64,000 nt of DNA from Streptomyces violaceoruber (GCA_000720805.1 JODI01000041.1:13531-77530); one strand, 5' to 3'. Shown: positions 39,518-49,353, counted from the stretch's first letter. Made by a program: numbers and translations. The notes: a model not told the origin generated them from the letters alone.

Positions 39518-42079
39518 TCACTGGGCCCGGACCGCCTCGGCGGGAGGCATCCGCAGGGCCTGCCGAGTGGGCAGTTCGATGGTGAGGAACGCCGTGACGG
39601 TGACCGTGAGGGCGAGGGCCGGCAGGAGCCAGGGCGGGCCGTCGGGCCAGGGGCGGCCGAGGAAGCCCTGGCCGAGGAGGGCGAGGGGGAGCGCGGACAG
39701 GAGGAGAGCCGTGACGAGGGCGGTCGCCGCGGTGACCGCCGCCTCGCGGCGCATCATCGCGCGGATCTGTCGGGGTGTGGTGCCGTTGAGGCGGAGGGCG
39801 GCCATCTCGATCCTGCGCTGGGCGGTGGCGGCGACGAGCTTGTTGGCGATGCTCAGCAGCAGGTAGACCAGCAGGACCACGACGGTCGCCAGGTTGATCC
39901 ACACCTCGGGCGGGGCGTCCTTCAGGCCGTCGGCGTATGCCGGGTTCGCCTCCGCGAGGTCCAGGCCGGGGCGGGACGCGGCGAGGGCGGCCAGGGCCCG
40001 GTCGGCCGCCGCCGTGCCGTCCGTGCGGATCAGGATGCTCTGGTCGAGTCCCGTGGTGGTGTGTCCGGCCGCCAGGTCGTGGGAGAGGACCACCGGGCCG
40101 AAGCCGAGGCCGCGGTCGTACACGGCGACCACCCTGGCGTCGACGCGGGCGCCGTCGCCGAGGACGAGCGAGATGTGGCGGCCCACTCCGGCGGAGCGCG
40201 TGCGGGCGACGTCGCCGCTCACGGCGACGGTGGCGCCGGTGAGGCCGTTCAGGCCGCCGTCCCGTACGTCGAGGTCGAGGACGCCCCGCGCGTCCGGCGT
40301 GAGGATCATCGCGGAGTCGGCCTCCGACACGGGATCGCCGAACTGCTCGTAGGTCCACACGACCGTCGTGCTGCCCACGGGGGCCGCCGACCGTACGCCC
40401 GGGGTGTTCCGTACGGCGGTCAGGGTGCCGTCGGGCAGTCCGCCCAGGGCGGGTGCGCTCAGGCGCTGCTGGGCGAGGGTGCCGGTGCGGGTGTCCTGGG
40501 TGGTGGCGGCCAGGACGGTGGTCTGGGTGAGGGTGTACGTCAGCACGAACACGACCGCCATGGCCAGCGTGCTGACGATGCCCGCGTTGCGCAGGGCGTA
40601 GGCACGGACGTTGGACATCGCCAGCCAGGTCGGCGCGGAGGCGGAGCGAGTGTGCCGGGACGCGGCGGCGCCGATGGACCGTACGAGGGCGGGGCCGACG
40701 AGGGCCAGGCCGATCGCGCCGATGATGCCGGCCATGGAGGTGGCGGTGGCGCCGAGCACGGTACGGGAGAAGAGCGGGACGACCGACATCGTGGTGGCGG
40801 CGGCGATGACCACGACGCCGGACCGCGTACGGGCCTTCGACGGATCGCGGGGTTCGCTGCGCGACTCGGCGACGGCCTCCGTCGCCGGCATGCGCGAGGT
40901 CCGCCAGGCCGCGCCCCGCGCCGAGAGCTGCACGGCCCCGGCGGTGAGCAGGAGTGTCGCGACGGCGGGCAACGGGCTGATGGTGAGGGGGAGTTCGAGC
41001 GGTACGACACCCCGGTCAGCCAGCAGCCGGCGGAACTGTCCGGCCAGCAGGTACCCCACGCCCACGCCGGGCAGGAGTGCCACGGCCGCGATGACGGTGG
41101 CCTGGGTCGCGGCGAGCCGTCGAATCTGCCGGGGGGTCGCGCCGACCGCCCGCATCAGCGCCAGGTCGCGGCGCTGCCCGCCGATCGCCACGGCCAGCGC
41201 GCTCGCCATGACAAAGCCGGTGATCAGCAGGATCACCCCGGCGAGGGAGCCGGCGAGCAGGATCAGGAGGGAGCGGCTCGCGCCGGCGCCGGGCGAGACG
41301 AGGTCGCCTCGGTCCGCACCGGTGACCGTCTCCAGTCCGGTGCCCCTCAGCTTCGTACGGACCTCGGCGGCGACCTTCTCGTCGGCGCCGCGTGCGGTGC
41401 GCAGGCCGATCAGGTCGACGGTTCCGGCGCGTGCTCCGGCATGGGTTCCGGCACGCGCCGCGATGTCGCGGCCGGACAGTCGTACGGCCGTCTCGTCGGC
41501 GAACAGCACACCGGCGCCCGGCGCGTCGACCACCGCCGAGACGCGGTATCCGGCGGCGGGCCGGCCGGCCGCGACGACCTGGACCCGGTCGCCCACCGTC
41601 GCCCCCGCCGCGGCGGCGGTGGCACGGTCCACGGCGATCTCGCCCGGACCGGTGGGTGCGCCGCCCTCGACCTTCGGGTCTTCCAGCAGGCCGGTCGAGG
41701 ACCAGCCGTGCCCGGCGGACGCGGGGTCGGCGGCCGGTACGACCCTGCCCCGGGCGTCGACGAGGGCGGCGGGGAAGCCGATGTCGCCGACCGTTGCCTC
41801 GACGCCCGGCAGCGCGGCCAGCTCCGTGACCAGACGGGCCGGGACGGTACGGCGCTCCGGGAGAGCTATCGGCAGGTCGCCGCTGGGGTGGAACTCCTGG
41901 TCGGCGGCGACCACGACGTCCGCGCCGGCGAGCCGGCCGGGCGGCAGGTGGGAGCGCAGACCGGACTCGGCCAGGACGCCGGTGCCGGTGATCAGGGCGG
42001 CACCGCCGAGGACCGCGCAGGCCACGGCGATCAGCGCGGTGATCCGGTGCCCGGCCATACGTATCGCGAGATGCAGCAT
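39518..42079 (-). CDS. FtsX-like ABC transporter permease (853 aa)
   Basis: ATG 42079. A large permease with an N-terminal helix, a long extracytoplasmic domain of about 220 residues, three central helices (about 265-390), a second two-helix linker, another extracytoplasmic domain and three C-terminal helices with the FtsX pattern. This two-FtsX arrangement is found in exporters of antimicrobial peptides or lipoproteins (BceB/LolC-like). It starts six bases after the ATPase gene stop and follows the small membrane gene in one operon. Divergent two-component genes suggest signal-controlled export or resistance. Confidence 0.88.
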   Translation of the reverse strand: MLHLAIRMAGHRITALIAVACAVLGGAALITGTGVLAESGLRSHLPPGRLAGADVVVAADQEFHPSGDLPIALPERRTVPARLVTELAALPGVEATVGDIGFPAALVDARGRVVPAADPASAGHGWSSTGLLEDPKVEGGAPTGPGEIAVDRATAAAAGATVGDRVQVVAAGRPAAGYRVSAVVDAPGAGVLFADETAVRLSGRDIAARAGTHAGARAGTVDLIGLRTARGADEKVAAEVRTKLRGTGLETVTGADRGDLVSPGAGASRSLLILLAGSLAGVILLITGFVMASALAVAIGGQRRDLALMRAVGATPRQIRRLAATQATVIAAVALLPGVGVGYLLAGQFRRLLADRGVVPLELPLTISPLPAVATLLLTAGAVQLSARGAAWRTSRMPATEAVAESRSEPRDPSKARTRSGVVVIAAATTMSVVPLFSRTVLGATATSMAGIIGAIGLALVGPALVRSIGAAASRHTRSASAPTWLAMSNVRAYALRNAGIVSTLAMAVVFVLTYTLTQTTVLAATTQDTRTGTLAQQRLSAPALGGLPDGTLTAVRNTPGVRSAAPVGSTTVVWTYEQFGDPVSEADSAMILTPDARGVLDLDVRDGGLNGLTGATVAVSGDVARTRSAGVGRHISLVLGDGARVDARVVAVYDRGLGFGPVVLSHDLAAGHTTTGLDQSILIRTDGTAAADRALAALAASRPGLDLAEANPAYADGLKDAPPEVWINLATVVVLLVYLLLSIANKLVAATAQRRIEMAALRLNGTTPRQIRAMMRREAAVTAATALVTALLLSALPLALLGQGFLGRPWPDGPPWLLPALALTVTVTAFLTIELPTRQALRMPPAEAVRAQ

Positions 42080-42085
42080 GATCTG

Positions 42086-42805
42086 CTACCTCTTTCCCAA
42101 CGCGACGAGACGGTCGGCCAGTTGGGGCGCCGTCGGGGCGTCCAGCGCGTCGACCACCCGCCCGTCGGCCATCACCAGCACCCGGTGCGCCCGGGCCGCG
42201 GCGGCCGGGTCGTGGGTGACCATCACCACCGTCTGGTGCAGGTCGCCCACGAGGTCCCGCAGCAGGTCCAGGACCTCGTGGGCGCTGCGCAGGTCCAGCG
42301 CGCCGGTCGGCTCGTCGGCGAACACGACGGCCGGTCTGGCCACCAACGCCCGCACCACGGCGGCCCGTTGCTGCTGGCCGCCGGAGAGTTCGGCGGGGCG
42401 GTGGGTGAGCCGGTCGGCCAGCCCGACCCGCTGGACGAGCGTGCGCAGCCAGTCGTGGTCCGGGGCGCGGCCGGCCAGGCGCAGCGGCAGCGTGATGTTG
42501 TCCTCGATGCTGAGGGAGGGGATCAGGTTGTACGCCTGGAAGACGAACCCGACGCGTTCCCGGCGCAGTTCGGTACGGCGGGTCTCGTTCAGGCCGCCGA
42601 TCTCCTGGCCGCCGATGCGGATGCTCCCGGACGTCGGGGAGTCCAGCCCGGCGGCACAGTGCATCAGCGTGCTCTTGCCGGAGCCCGACGGGCCCATCAC
42701 GGCCAGGAACGTGCCGCGTTCCACGGTCAGCGACACGTCGTCGAGGGCGCGTACGCCCGCCGCGTACTCCTTGCTGACCCGGCTGAGGGTGATCGCGGCG
42801 GTCAT
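42086..42805 (-). CDS. ABC transporter ATP-binding protein (239 aa)
   Basis: ATG 42805 overlaps the TGA of the small membrane gene (ATGA). MacB/LolD-type ATPase: Walker A GPSGSGKST, Q-loop FVFQAYNLIPSL, signature LSGGQQQRAAV, Walker B VVFADEPTGALD and switch His in VMVTHD. The Q-loop and signature spacing are standard for FtsX-partner ATPases. It powers the neighbouring permease. The three-gene run is tightly spaced and surely co-transcribed. Confidence 0.93.
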   Translation of the reverse strand: MTAAITLSRVSKEYAAGVRALDDVSLTVERGTFLAVMGPSGSGKSTLMHCAAGLDSPTSGSIRIGGQEIGGLNETRRTELRRERVGFVFQAYNLIPSLSIEDNITLPLRLAGRAPDHDWLRTLVQRVGLADRLTHRPAELSGGQQQRAAVVRALVARPAVVFADEPTGALDLRSAHEVLDLLRDLVGDLHQTVVMVTHDPAAAARAHRVLVMADGRVVDALDAPTAPQLADRLVALGKR

Positions 42806-43044
42806 CGACGGCCCCGCAGGGCGCGCACCGCGAGGGTTCCGCCGCACAGCACGGTGACCATGCCGCAGACCAGGTGCACCCAGGTGTCGGCGCCGGAGTA
42901 GGAGGCGGCCATGTTCGCGACCGCGCTGATGACGACCACGGACCAGAGCAGGGTGCGGGCCACTTCTCCTCGGGTGAGGCGGTCGGGGGCGGCGGATGTG
43001 CTGGTGCTCGGGGTCAGGTTCGTGTTCATGTCCGTGTGCGGCAT
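42802..43044 (-). CDS. small two-helix membrane protein of the ABC operon (80 aa)
   Basis: ATG 43044 with GGGAGAA upstream. A polar 28-residue N-terminus is followed by two hydrophobic helices (WSVVVISAVANMAAS and VCGMVTVLCGGTLAV) with a short outside loop and a final basic RALRGRR. It leads the operon with ATGA coupling to the ATPase gene. Such small integral proteins are often the first gene of streptomycete peptide-exporter operons, but I know of no defined function. Divergent from the histidine kinase gene with about 180 bases between starts. Confidence 0.75.
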   Translation of the reverse strand: MPHTDMNTNLTPSTSTSAAPDRLTRGEVARTLLWSVVVISAVANMAASYSGADTWVHLVCGMVTVLCGGTLAVRALRGRR

Positions 43045-43225
43045 GGGCTTCTCCCGTGGTCCGGTGCCGTTCGCGCTGTCGTCACCGACGCTATGGATCA
43101 GCACCCCCTCGGGCCGATCCCGCAGCCCGCCCGGTTCGAGGTACAGCAGGCTGTACTTCCCGGTCCCGGCGCCCTCCGTGAACCGCCGTTCGGCATAAGG
43201 TCGTTCGCGACCGAGGGAGGGTGGG

Positions 43226-44497
43226 ATGGCAACTCACCAGGACACCGCCGCCGCTGAGGGGGCCGGCCTCAAGGACGTCGTCGTGCACACCCTGAGCGCC
43301 GCGGGCACCGCGATCCGACAGCTCGCCTCCGGACTCGGTACGGCCCTGCTCGCGCTGCTGGTACTGCTGTGGGCGGCCGTCACCTTCGTGACGAGCCCGG
43401 TCGGGGTGGGGCTGCTCATGGCGCCCGCCCTGCTGCGCGCCCTGCACGCCCTGGCGGGGAAGGAACGTGCCCGGCTCGACCGTTGGGGTCCGGAGGTCGT
43501 CTCCCCGGACCCTCCGCCGACCCGGCTGCGGCTCGCCCTCGTCGACCCCGCCACCCGACGGGAACTGCGCTGGCTGGTCCGGCACGCGACCCTCGGGCTG
43601 CTCCTGGGGCTGCTCGGTGTCCTGCTGCCGCTCCTCGCCGTCCGTGACACCACGTTCCCGCTGTACTGGCAGCTCGCCCCCAAGGACGCGACCGCCACGT
43701 CACTCGGCTTCGGCAGCGCGCACTCCTGGCCCGACGCCCTCGCCGTGTCCCTGCTGGGCCTGGGCTGGATCGTCATCATCCTCGGGCTGGGCCCCGGTAT
43801 GGCCCGGCTCCAGATGCGGCCCGGACGGCATCTCCTGGCGGCCGGTCCGGACGTCGATCTCTCCCTGCGTGTCGCGGAGCTGACGGCCACGCGGGCCGCC
43901 GCACTGGACGCCCACGCGGTCGAACTGCGCCGCATCGAGCGGTCGTTGCACGACGGCACGCAGAACCGGATCGTCAGTGTCACCGTCCTGCTCGGCGCGG
44001 CCCGCCGTATGGTCGCCCGTGACCCGGCCGGCGCCGACGAACTCCTCGAACGCGCCCAGTCCGCCGCCGAACAGGCCCTCGCCGAGCTGCGCGCCGTCTC
44101 CCGGAGCATCCTGCCGCCGGTCCTGGACGACCGGGGGCTGGCCGGCGCGCTCTCGGGGCTGGCGGCTCAGAGCGCGGTGCCCTGCACGATCGACGTCGAC
44201 GTACCCGAACGCTGCGCCGCCGCCGTGGAGGCGACCGCCTACTTCGTCGTCGCCGAGGCGCTGACCAACATCGCCAAGCACAGCGGGGCCCACAACGCCG
44301 CCGTCACGGCCCGCGGCCGGGGCGGCCGGCTGCGGCTGCGCGTCGAGGACGACGGCCGGGGCGGCGCCGACGAGGACGGCGGCTCCGGCCTCACCGGCAT
44401 CCGCCGCCGGATCGCGGCGCTCGACGGTAATCTCACCCTGGCCAGCCCGCCCGGCGGCCCGACAACCCTCGAGGTGGACCTCCCCTGTGGATCGTGA
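43226..44497 (+). CDS. NarL-type sensor histidine kinase (423 aa)
   Basis: ATG 43226 with GGGAGGG. Two pairs of membrane helices (about 35-75 and 117-195) form a small sensor without a large extracellular domain. The DHp region is HisKA_3 type, ERSLHDGTQNR with phospho-acceptor His, then a helix and a HATPase domain with N-box AEALTNIAKHSGA, DDGRGG and GLTGIRRRIAALDG. Its stop overlaps the start of the response-regulator gene by 11 bases. It probably senses a membrane signal and controls the divergent ABC operon. Confidence 0.92.
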   Translation: MATHQDTAAAEGAGLKDVVVHTLSAAGTAIRQLASGLGTALLALLVLLWAAVTFVTSPVGVGLLMAPALLRALHALAGKERARLDRWGPEVVSPDPPPTRLRLALVDPATRRELRWLVRHATLGLLLGLLGVLLPLLAVRDTTFPLYWQLAPKDATATSLGFGSAHSWPDALAVSLLGLGWIVIILGLGPGMARLQMRPGRHLLAAGPDVDLSLRVAELTATRAAALDAHAVELRRIERSLHDGTQNRIVSVTVLLGAARRMVARDPAGADELLERAQSAAEQALAELRAVSRSILPPVLDDRGLAGALSGLAAQSAVPCTIDVDVPERCAAAVEATAYFVVAEALTNIAKHSGAHNAAVTARGRGGRLRLRVEDDGRGGADEDGGSGLTGIRRRIAALDGNLTLASPPGGPTTLEVDLPCGS

Positions 44498-45248
44498 CCA
44501 GCGGATGAACGGCGACCAGCGGACGGACCGCGCCCCGAGGACGAACGGTGACCAGCGGACGGACCCCACCGCGACGACCGACGGTGACCTGCGGATCGTC
44601 ATAGCCGAGGACGACCCCCTGCTGCGCGAGGGCCTCGCCCTGCTGCTGCGCGCCGAGGGCCTCGACGTCGTGGCCACCGCCGGTACCCCGGACGGGGTGC
44701 TGGACGCCATCGACGCCCACGCACCGGACGTCGCCATCCTCGACGTCCGGATGCCGCCGACGCACACCGACGAGGGGATCGTCGCGGCGGTCGAGGCGCG
44801 GCGCCGGCGACCCGACCTCGCCGTCCTGGTCCTGTCCGCCTACGTCGAGCAGAGCTTCGCCACCGAACTGCTCGGCGGCGGCGTGAGCGGCCTCGGCTAT
44901 CTGCTGAAGGAACGCGTCGGACGGGTCGAGGAGTTCCTCGACGCCCTGCGCCGGGTGGCGGACGGTGGCACCGCCATCGACCCCGAGGTCGTGGCCCAGT
45001 TGTTCACCCGCTCCCGCCAGGACCCCCGCCTGGAACGGCTCAGTCCCCGCGAACGGGACGTACTCGCCCTGATGGCGGAGGGGTTGGGCAACTCCGCCAT
45101 CGCCGGCCGGCTCGTCGTCACCGAGGGCGCCGTCCACAAGCACATCCGCAGCATCTTCGCCAAGCTCGACCTGTCCCCCGCCGACCAGGTGGACCGGCGG
45201 GTGGCCGCGGTCCTGCGGTACCTGGAGGACGTACGCCGCCTCGCCTGA
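44487..45248 (+). CDS. NarL/LuxR-family response regulator (253 aa)
   Basis: GTG 44487 lies inside the 3' end of the kinase gene. A 35-residue N-terminal tail with two imperfect NGDQRTD repeats precedes the receiver domain: acidic pair EDD, phospho-acceptor Asp in ILDVRMPP and conserved Lys in LLKERVG. The C-terminal LuxR helix-turn-helix is LSPRERDVLALMAEGLGNSAIAGRLVVTEGAVHKHI. A length of 253 is larger than usual because of the repeat tail. It is the partner of the preceding kinase, probably regulating the ABC exporter. Confidence 0.92.
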   Translation: MDRDQRMNGDQRTDRAPRTNGDQRTDPTATTDGDLRIVIAEDDPLLREGLALLLRAEGLDVVATAGTPDGVLDAIDAHAPDVAILDVRMPPTHTDEGIVAAVEARRRRPDLAVLVLSAYVEQSFATELLGGGVSGLGYLLKERVGRVEEFLDALRRVADGGTAIDPEVVAQLFTRSRQDPRLERLSPRERDVLALMAEGLGNSAIAGRLVVTEGAVHKHIRSIFAKLDLSPADQVDRRVAAVLRYLEDVRRLA

Positions 45249-45254
45249 GCCGCC

Positions 45255-45330
45255 AGGGCCCTTCTGATGGATCTCCGCGGCGTCGCGACGCCCGGCACGC
45301 ACGCTCACCGCACGGCGCGAAGGGCCCTGG
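45255..45330. repeat. dispersed repeat copy 2, with long-range inverted arms
   Basis: AGGGCCCTTCTGATGGATC (45255-45273) matches the copy at 7235 at 17/19 positions and again follows a gene stop. In addition CCAGGGCCCTT (45253-45263) and AAGGGCCCTGG (about 45320-45330) form arms 56 bases apart, so the region may fold as a terminator after the response-regulator gene. Confidence 0.5.
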
Positions 45331-45464
45331 GACGACGCGCGAGGTAGGGCAGGCTGTACGTCGGACCGGCCAGCTGGCGTCATGGTGAGGCGGGCTGCCT
45401 CCTCCTAGGTTGGTGATCACACCGAGGACGCGACGCGGTGCACCGACCACCAGGGAGAAAGCCC

Positions 45465-46625
45465 ATGATGACGTTCCGTCAGCTCGCCTCCACCGCCGCG
45501 CTGGCCGCGCTCGGCCTCGGCCTCATGGCGCCCGCCGCGAGCGCCGCGGAGCCGAAGCGGACCACGCTCCAGGCGAGTGTGGACGCCATCCGGAAGACCG
45601 GCACCGTCGGCGTCCTCGCCCAGTCGACGGGCCCGCGGGGCAAGCGGTACGCGACCGCCGGGGTGGCCGACCGGAGCACTAGGGAAGCGGTGGACGTCCG
45701 CGACCGGTTCCGGATCGCCAGCGCCACCAAGACGTTCGTCGCCACGGTGATGCTGCAACTCGTCGGTGAGGGACGGGTGTCGCTGGACGACACCGTCGAG
45801 AAGTGGCTGCCGGGAGTGGTGTCCGGCCACGGCAACGACGGCGGCAGGATCACCGTGCGGCAGCTGCTGAACCACACCAGCGGGCTGTACAACTACACCG
45901 AGGACTTCCCCGAGATCGCCAGTGTGGCCGGGTTCCAGGCCGACCGGTACACCACCTGGACCGACGAGCAGCTGGTCGCCGTCGCGACGCGGCACGCGCC
46001 GGACTTCGCGCCCGGCGCCAAGTGGGCGTACTCCAACACCAACTACATCCTGGCCGGAATGATCATCGAGAAGGCCACGGGCAGGAGCTGGCAGCAGGAG
46101 GTGACCCGGCGCATCGTCCGTCCGCTGGGCCTGCGCGACACCCTCGCCCCCGGCACCTCCTCCCGCATCCCCGGCCCGCACCTGCGCGGCTACTCCAGCT
46201 TCGGCGAATCCCGCCCGGCGATCGACGTCACCGACTTCAACCCGTCGGCGGGAGATGCGGCCGGTGCCATGATCAGCACCACCGGCGACCTGAGCCGCTT
46301 CTTCTCGGCCCTCCTGGGCGGCCGGCTGCTGCGCCCGGCCCAACTGGCCGAGATGAAGACGACCGTACGGGCCGCCGACATGGACGTCGTCTGGCCCGGT
46401 GCCCGCTACGGCCTCGGCCTGATGGAGATCCCCCTGTCCTGCGGCGGGGTCTACTACAGCCACGGCGGAGACCTGCCCGGCTACACCACCCGGGACGGCG
46501 TCAGCCCGGACGGCCGCCGCGTCGTCGTCACCGAGGCGACCGGCGACGGGGCACCCGACCTCTCCACGGAGAAGGCGCAGAGCGACCTGATCGAGGGCGA
46601 ACTGTGCGCCCCCGGCTGGAAGTAG
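45465..46625 (+). CDS. secreted serine hydrolase, beta-lactamase/D-Ala-D-Ala carboxypeptidase type (386 aa)
   Basis: ATG 45465 with GGGAG. Signal peptide with cleavage near ASA-A (about residue 27). The serine beta-lactamase/class C fold has SxxK as S86-A-T-K89, the Tyr motif WAYSNTNY, and the HGG motif in YSHGGDLPG in place of KTG. A length of 386 is normal for R61-type DD-carboxypeptidases and esterases. Extracellular; it may trim peptidoglycan peptides or hydrolyse esters. Downstream of, but separated from, the two-component genes by 216 bases. Confidence 0.9.
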   Translation: MMTFRQLASTAALAALGLGLMAPAASAAEPKRTTLQASVDAIRKTGTVGVLAQSTGPRGKRYATAGVADRSTREAVDVRDRFRIASATKTFVATVMLQLVGEGRVSLDDTVEKWLPGVVSGHGNDGGRITVRQLLNHTSGLYNYTEDFPEIASVAGFQADRYTTWTDEQLVAVATRHAPDFAPGAKWAYSNTNYILAGMIIEKATGRSWQQEVTRRIVRPLGLRDTLAPGTSSRIPGPHLRGYSSFGESRPAIDVTDFNPSAGDAAGAMISTTGDLSRFFSALLGGRLLRPAQLAEMKTTVRAADMDVVWPGARYGLGLMEIPLSCGGVYYSHGGDLPGYTTRDGVSPDGRRVVVTEATGDGAPDLSTEKAQSDLIEGELCAPGWK

Positions 46626-46699
46626 CGGCGTCGGACGGGCGGCCTCGGACGCGGCGCTCGCCGAACGGGCCCGCCGGGGACCTGGGGGACCGGCCGCCG

Positions 46700-49219
46700 T
46701 CAGCCGGGATCCCCGCCGTCCGCCGCCCCCTCGATGACCTGTTCCGCCCAGATCGTCTTGCCCTTGGGGGTGGGGCGGGTGCCCCAGCGATCGGTGAGGT
46801 GGGCGACCAGGAGAAGGCCGCGGCCGCCCTCGTCGTAGGTGCGGGCGCGGCGCATGCGGGGGGCCGTGTCGCTGGCGTCGGAGACCTCGCAGATGAGGTT
46901 CCGGTCGTGGATGAGGCGCAGCTGGATGGGGGGCTCGGCGTGCCGGATGGCGTTGGTGACCAGTTCGCTGACGATCAGTTCGGTGACGAAGGCGTTGTCG
47001 GTCAGGCCCCAGGTGGCGAGCTGGTCGACCGCGTTCTTGCGGGTCTCGGCGACGGCGGCGGGGTCGGGGGGAATGGTCCAGGTGGCGACCCGGTCCGTGT
47101 CGAGGGCCCGGGTGCGGGCGAGGAGCAGTGCCACGTCGTCCACGGGCCGTCCGGGCAGCGTGGACGCGAGCACCGCGTCGCACAGGTTCTCAAGGGAGGC
47201 GGCGGGCCGGGTGAGGGCCTGGCGCAGCCGGGCGACGCCGGCGTCGATGTCGGTGTCGCGGGACTCGACCAGGCCGTCGGTGTAGAGGGCGAGCAGACTG
47301 CCCTCCGTAAGTTCCGTCTCGACCGACTCGAAGGGCAGTCCACCGAGCCCCAGTGGTGGGCCCGCGGGCAGGTCGAGCAGTTCCACGGTGCCGTCCGGGC
47401 TCACCACCATCGGCAGCGGATGCCCCGCCCGGGCGACCACGCACAGGCGGGACACGGGGTCGTAGACGGCGTACAGACAGGTCGCGCCGACGTCTCCTGC
47501 GCTCTCCCCGTCCCGGGCGGGGGCGGCACCCTGGTCCGGTCCCTCCGCCTCGGCGGCCAGGCGGCCCACCAGGTCGTCGAGGTGGGTGAGCAGTTCGTCG
47601 GGCGGCAGGTCTATGTCGGCGAGGGTACGGACGGCGGTCCGCAGCCGTCCCATGGTCGCGGAGGCGTGGATGCCGTGGCCCACCACGTCACCAACGACCA
47701 GCGCCACCCTGGCCCCGGACAGCGGGATCACGTCGAACCAGTCGCCGCCCACCCCGGCCCGGGCACCGGCGGGCAGGTAGCGGGTGGCGACCTCCACCGC
47801 GGCCTGCTCGGGCAGCCGCTGCGGCAGCAGGCTGCGTTGCAGGGTGACCGCGGTGCCGCGTTCGCGGGTGTAGCGGCGGGCGTTGTCGATGCAGACGGCC
47901 GCCCTGGACGCCAGCTCCTCGGCCAGTACCAGATCGTCCTCCTGGAACCCGTCGGCGTGCCGGTGTCGCATGAAGACGGCGACTCCCAGGGTGGTGCCGC
48001 GGGCCGACAGGGGCACGGTCATCATCGAGTGGATACCGAAGGCGCGGACCCGGGCGGCCCGCGGCGGGTCCTGTGCCACCCAGCGGGCCATCATGGGCTC
48101 GTTCACCTGGTACAGCGCGGCACGCCCCGCCCGCAGGCTCCGCACATGCGGCGAGTTTCCGGGGTACTCGTCCACCTCGCCCGGGGCGATGACAGCCTCG
48201 GGGACGCCCGGCAGCACGGACTGGTGGGCGGCGCGCCGCAGGGCCAGGGGAGGCCCCTGCGTCCGCGCTTCCGGGTACTGCTCCCCCGCCGCCACCACGG
48301 GACCGGCGCCCTCCTCGTCCGGCGAGGTCAGCAGGTCGACGCTGATGAAGTCGGCGAGTTCCGGGACCGCGACGTCCGCGAGCTCCTGCGCGGTCCGGGT
48401 GACGTCGAGTGTGCTGCCGATCCGCCGGCCGGACTCGGCGATCAGCTGGAGGCGTTTGCGGGCCCAGTGCTGCTCGGTGATGTCGTGCGCGGACAGACAG
48501 ACACCGCGGGTGCGGCCGGCCCCGTCCCGCAGCGGGGACATCACGACCGACCAGGCGTGCTCACGGGCCTCTCCGGGAACCCGCAGGTAGTTCTCGCGAT
48601 ACTGCCTCTCACCGCTCTCCAGCACCCGCAGCATGTCGTGCTCGGCCAGCTCGCCCGCCTCGTTGTCCACGATCTCCGGCACCCGCAGTCCGCGCATGTC
48701 CTCCTCGGTGAGGTCCAACGACCGCTCCATGTCCGCGTTGGCCCGCCGCAGCCGGAGGGTGGTGTCGTACAGGGCGAGCGCACAGCACGGCGACTGCGCG
48801 AAACCCCACGCCACCAGGTCCTCGTCGAGCGCCCGGTACTCCTGCCCGGCCAGCGCGGACAACACCAGCCACGCACCGCCGCCCTCACCTCCGCCGTCCG
48901 GCGCCGGGTGGTGGTGTGCCAGCACGCGGGCGTCCACACGGTGCCCGTCCCGGTGCCTGAGAGCGAGCGTTCCGTGCCATCTCGGCAGCCGGGCGAAGGG
49001 CGGGAGCTCCGCCGTCGCGGGCTCCTCGGCAAGCAGTACGGTGGCCGGGCGGCCCAGGATCCGCGCGGCCGTGTACCCGAGCAGCCGTCGGGCACCGTCA
49101 CTCCAGGCGGTCACCCGGCCGCGCTCGTCGACAGTGGCCCGCGCGGTGAGCGCCTCCTGGACGACGTCCTCGACGGCACTCACTGCCTGGCCGCCGACCC
49201 CGCCGCCGCGTCGCTCCAT
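46700..49219 (-). CDS. multidomain SpoIIE-type PP2C phosphatase with PAS, GAF and ATPase domains (839 aa)
   Basis: ATG 49219. Domains in order: PAS (about 20-85), second PAS/PAC (about 130-255), GAF (about 275-455, with HSMMTVPLSARG), SpoIIE PP2C phosphatase (about 480-690, with GVGGDWFDVIPL, VVGDVVGHG and YTDGLVE) and C-terminal anti-sigma-type HATPase (about 710-835, with SELVTNAIRHA and GGRGLLLV). This is the streptomycete partner-switching architecture, combining phosphatase for an anti-anti-sigma factor with an RsbW-like kinase. It senses an unknown signal, possibly redox. No STAS partner gene is adjacent. Confidence 0.92.
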   Translation of the reverse strand: MERRGGGVGGQAVSAVEDVVQEALTARATVDERGRVTAWSDGARRLLGYTAARILGRPATVLLAEEPATAELPPFARLPRWHGTLALRHRDGHRVDARVLAHHHPAPDGGGEGGGAWLVLSALAGQEYRALDEDLVAWGFAQSPCCALALYDTTLRLRRANADMERSLDLTEEDMRGLRVPEIVDNEAGELAEHDMLRVLESGERQYRENYLRVPGEAREHAWSVVMSPLRDGAGRTRGVCLSAHDITEQHWARKRLQLIAESGRRIGSTLDVTRTAQELADVAVPELADFISVDLLTSPDEEGAGPVVAAGEQYPEARTQGPPLALRRAAHQSVLPGVPEAVIAPGEVDEYPGNSPHVRSLRAGRAALYQVNEPMMARWVAQDPPRAARVRAFGIHSMMTVPLSARGTTLGVAVFMRHRHADGFQEDDLVLAEELASRAAVCIDNARRYTRERGTAVTLQRSLLPQRLPEQAAVEVATRYLPAGARAGVGGDWFDVIPLSGARVALVVGDVVGHGIHASATMGRLRTAVRTLADIDLPPDELLTHLDDLVGRLAAEAEGPDQGAAPARDGESAGDVGATCLYAVYDPVSRLCVVARAGHPLPMVVSPDGTVELLDLPAGPPLGLGGLPFESVETELTEGSLLALYTDGLVESRDTDIDAGVARLRQALTRPAASLENLCDAVLASTLPGRPVDDVALLLARTRALDTDRVATWTIPPDPAAVAETRKNAVDQLATWGLTDNAFVTELIVSELVTNAIRHAEPPIQLRLIHDRNLICEVSDASDTAPRMRRARTYDEGGRGLLLVAHLTDRWGTRPTPKGKTIWAEQVIEGAADGGDPG

Positions 49220-49353
49220 GGTCGCTCATCTCGCTCTCGCCGCGTACTCTCCCGCGTTCACTTCGCATGCCATGACATTCGTCCTATTTTTTTCCAGTAT
49301 TCCGCAGGAAACGGTGATCCTGTACCGAATACCGGGAAAAGCCGAGTTCCGGG

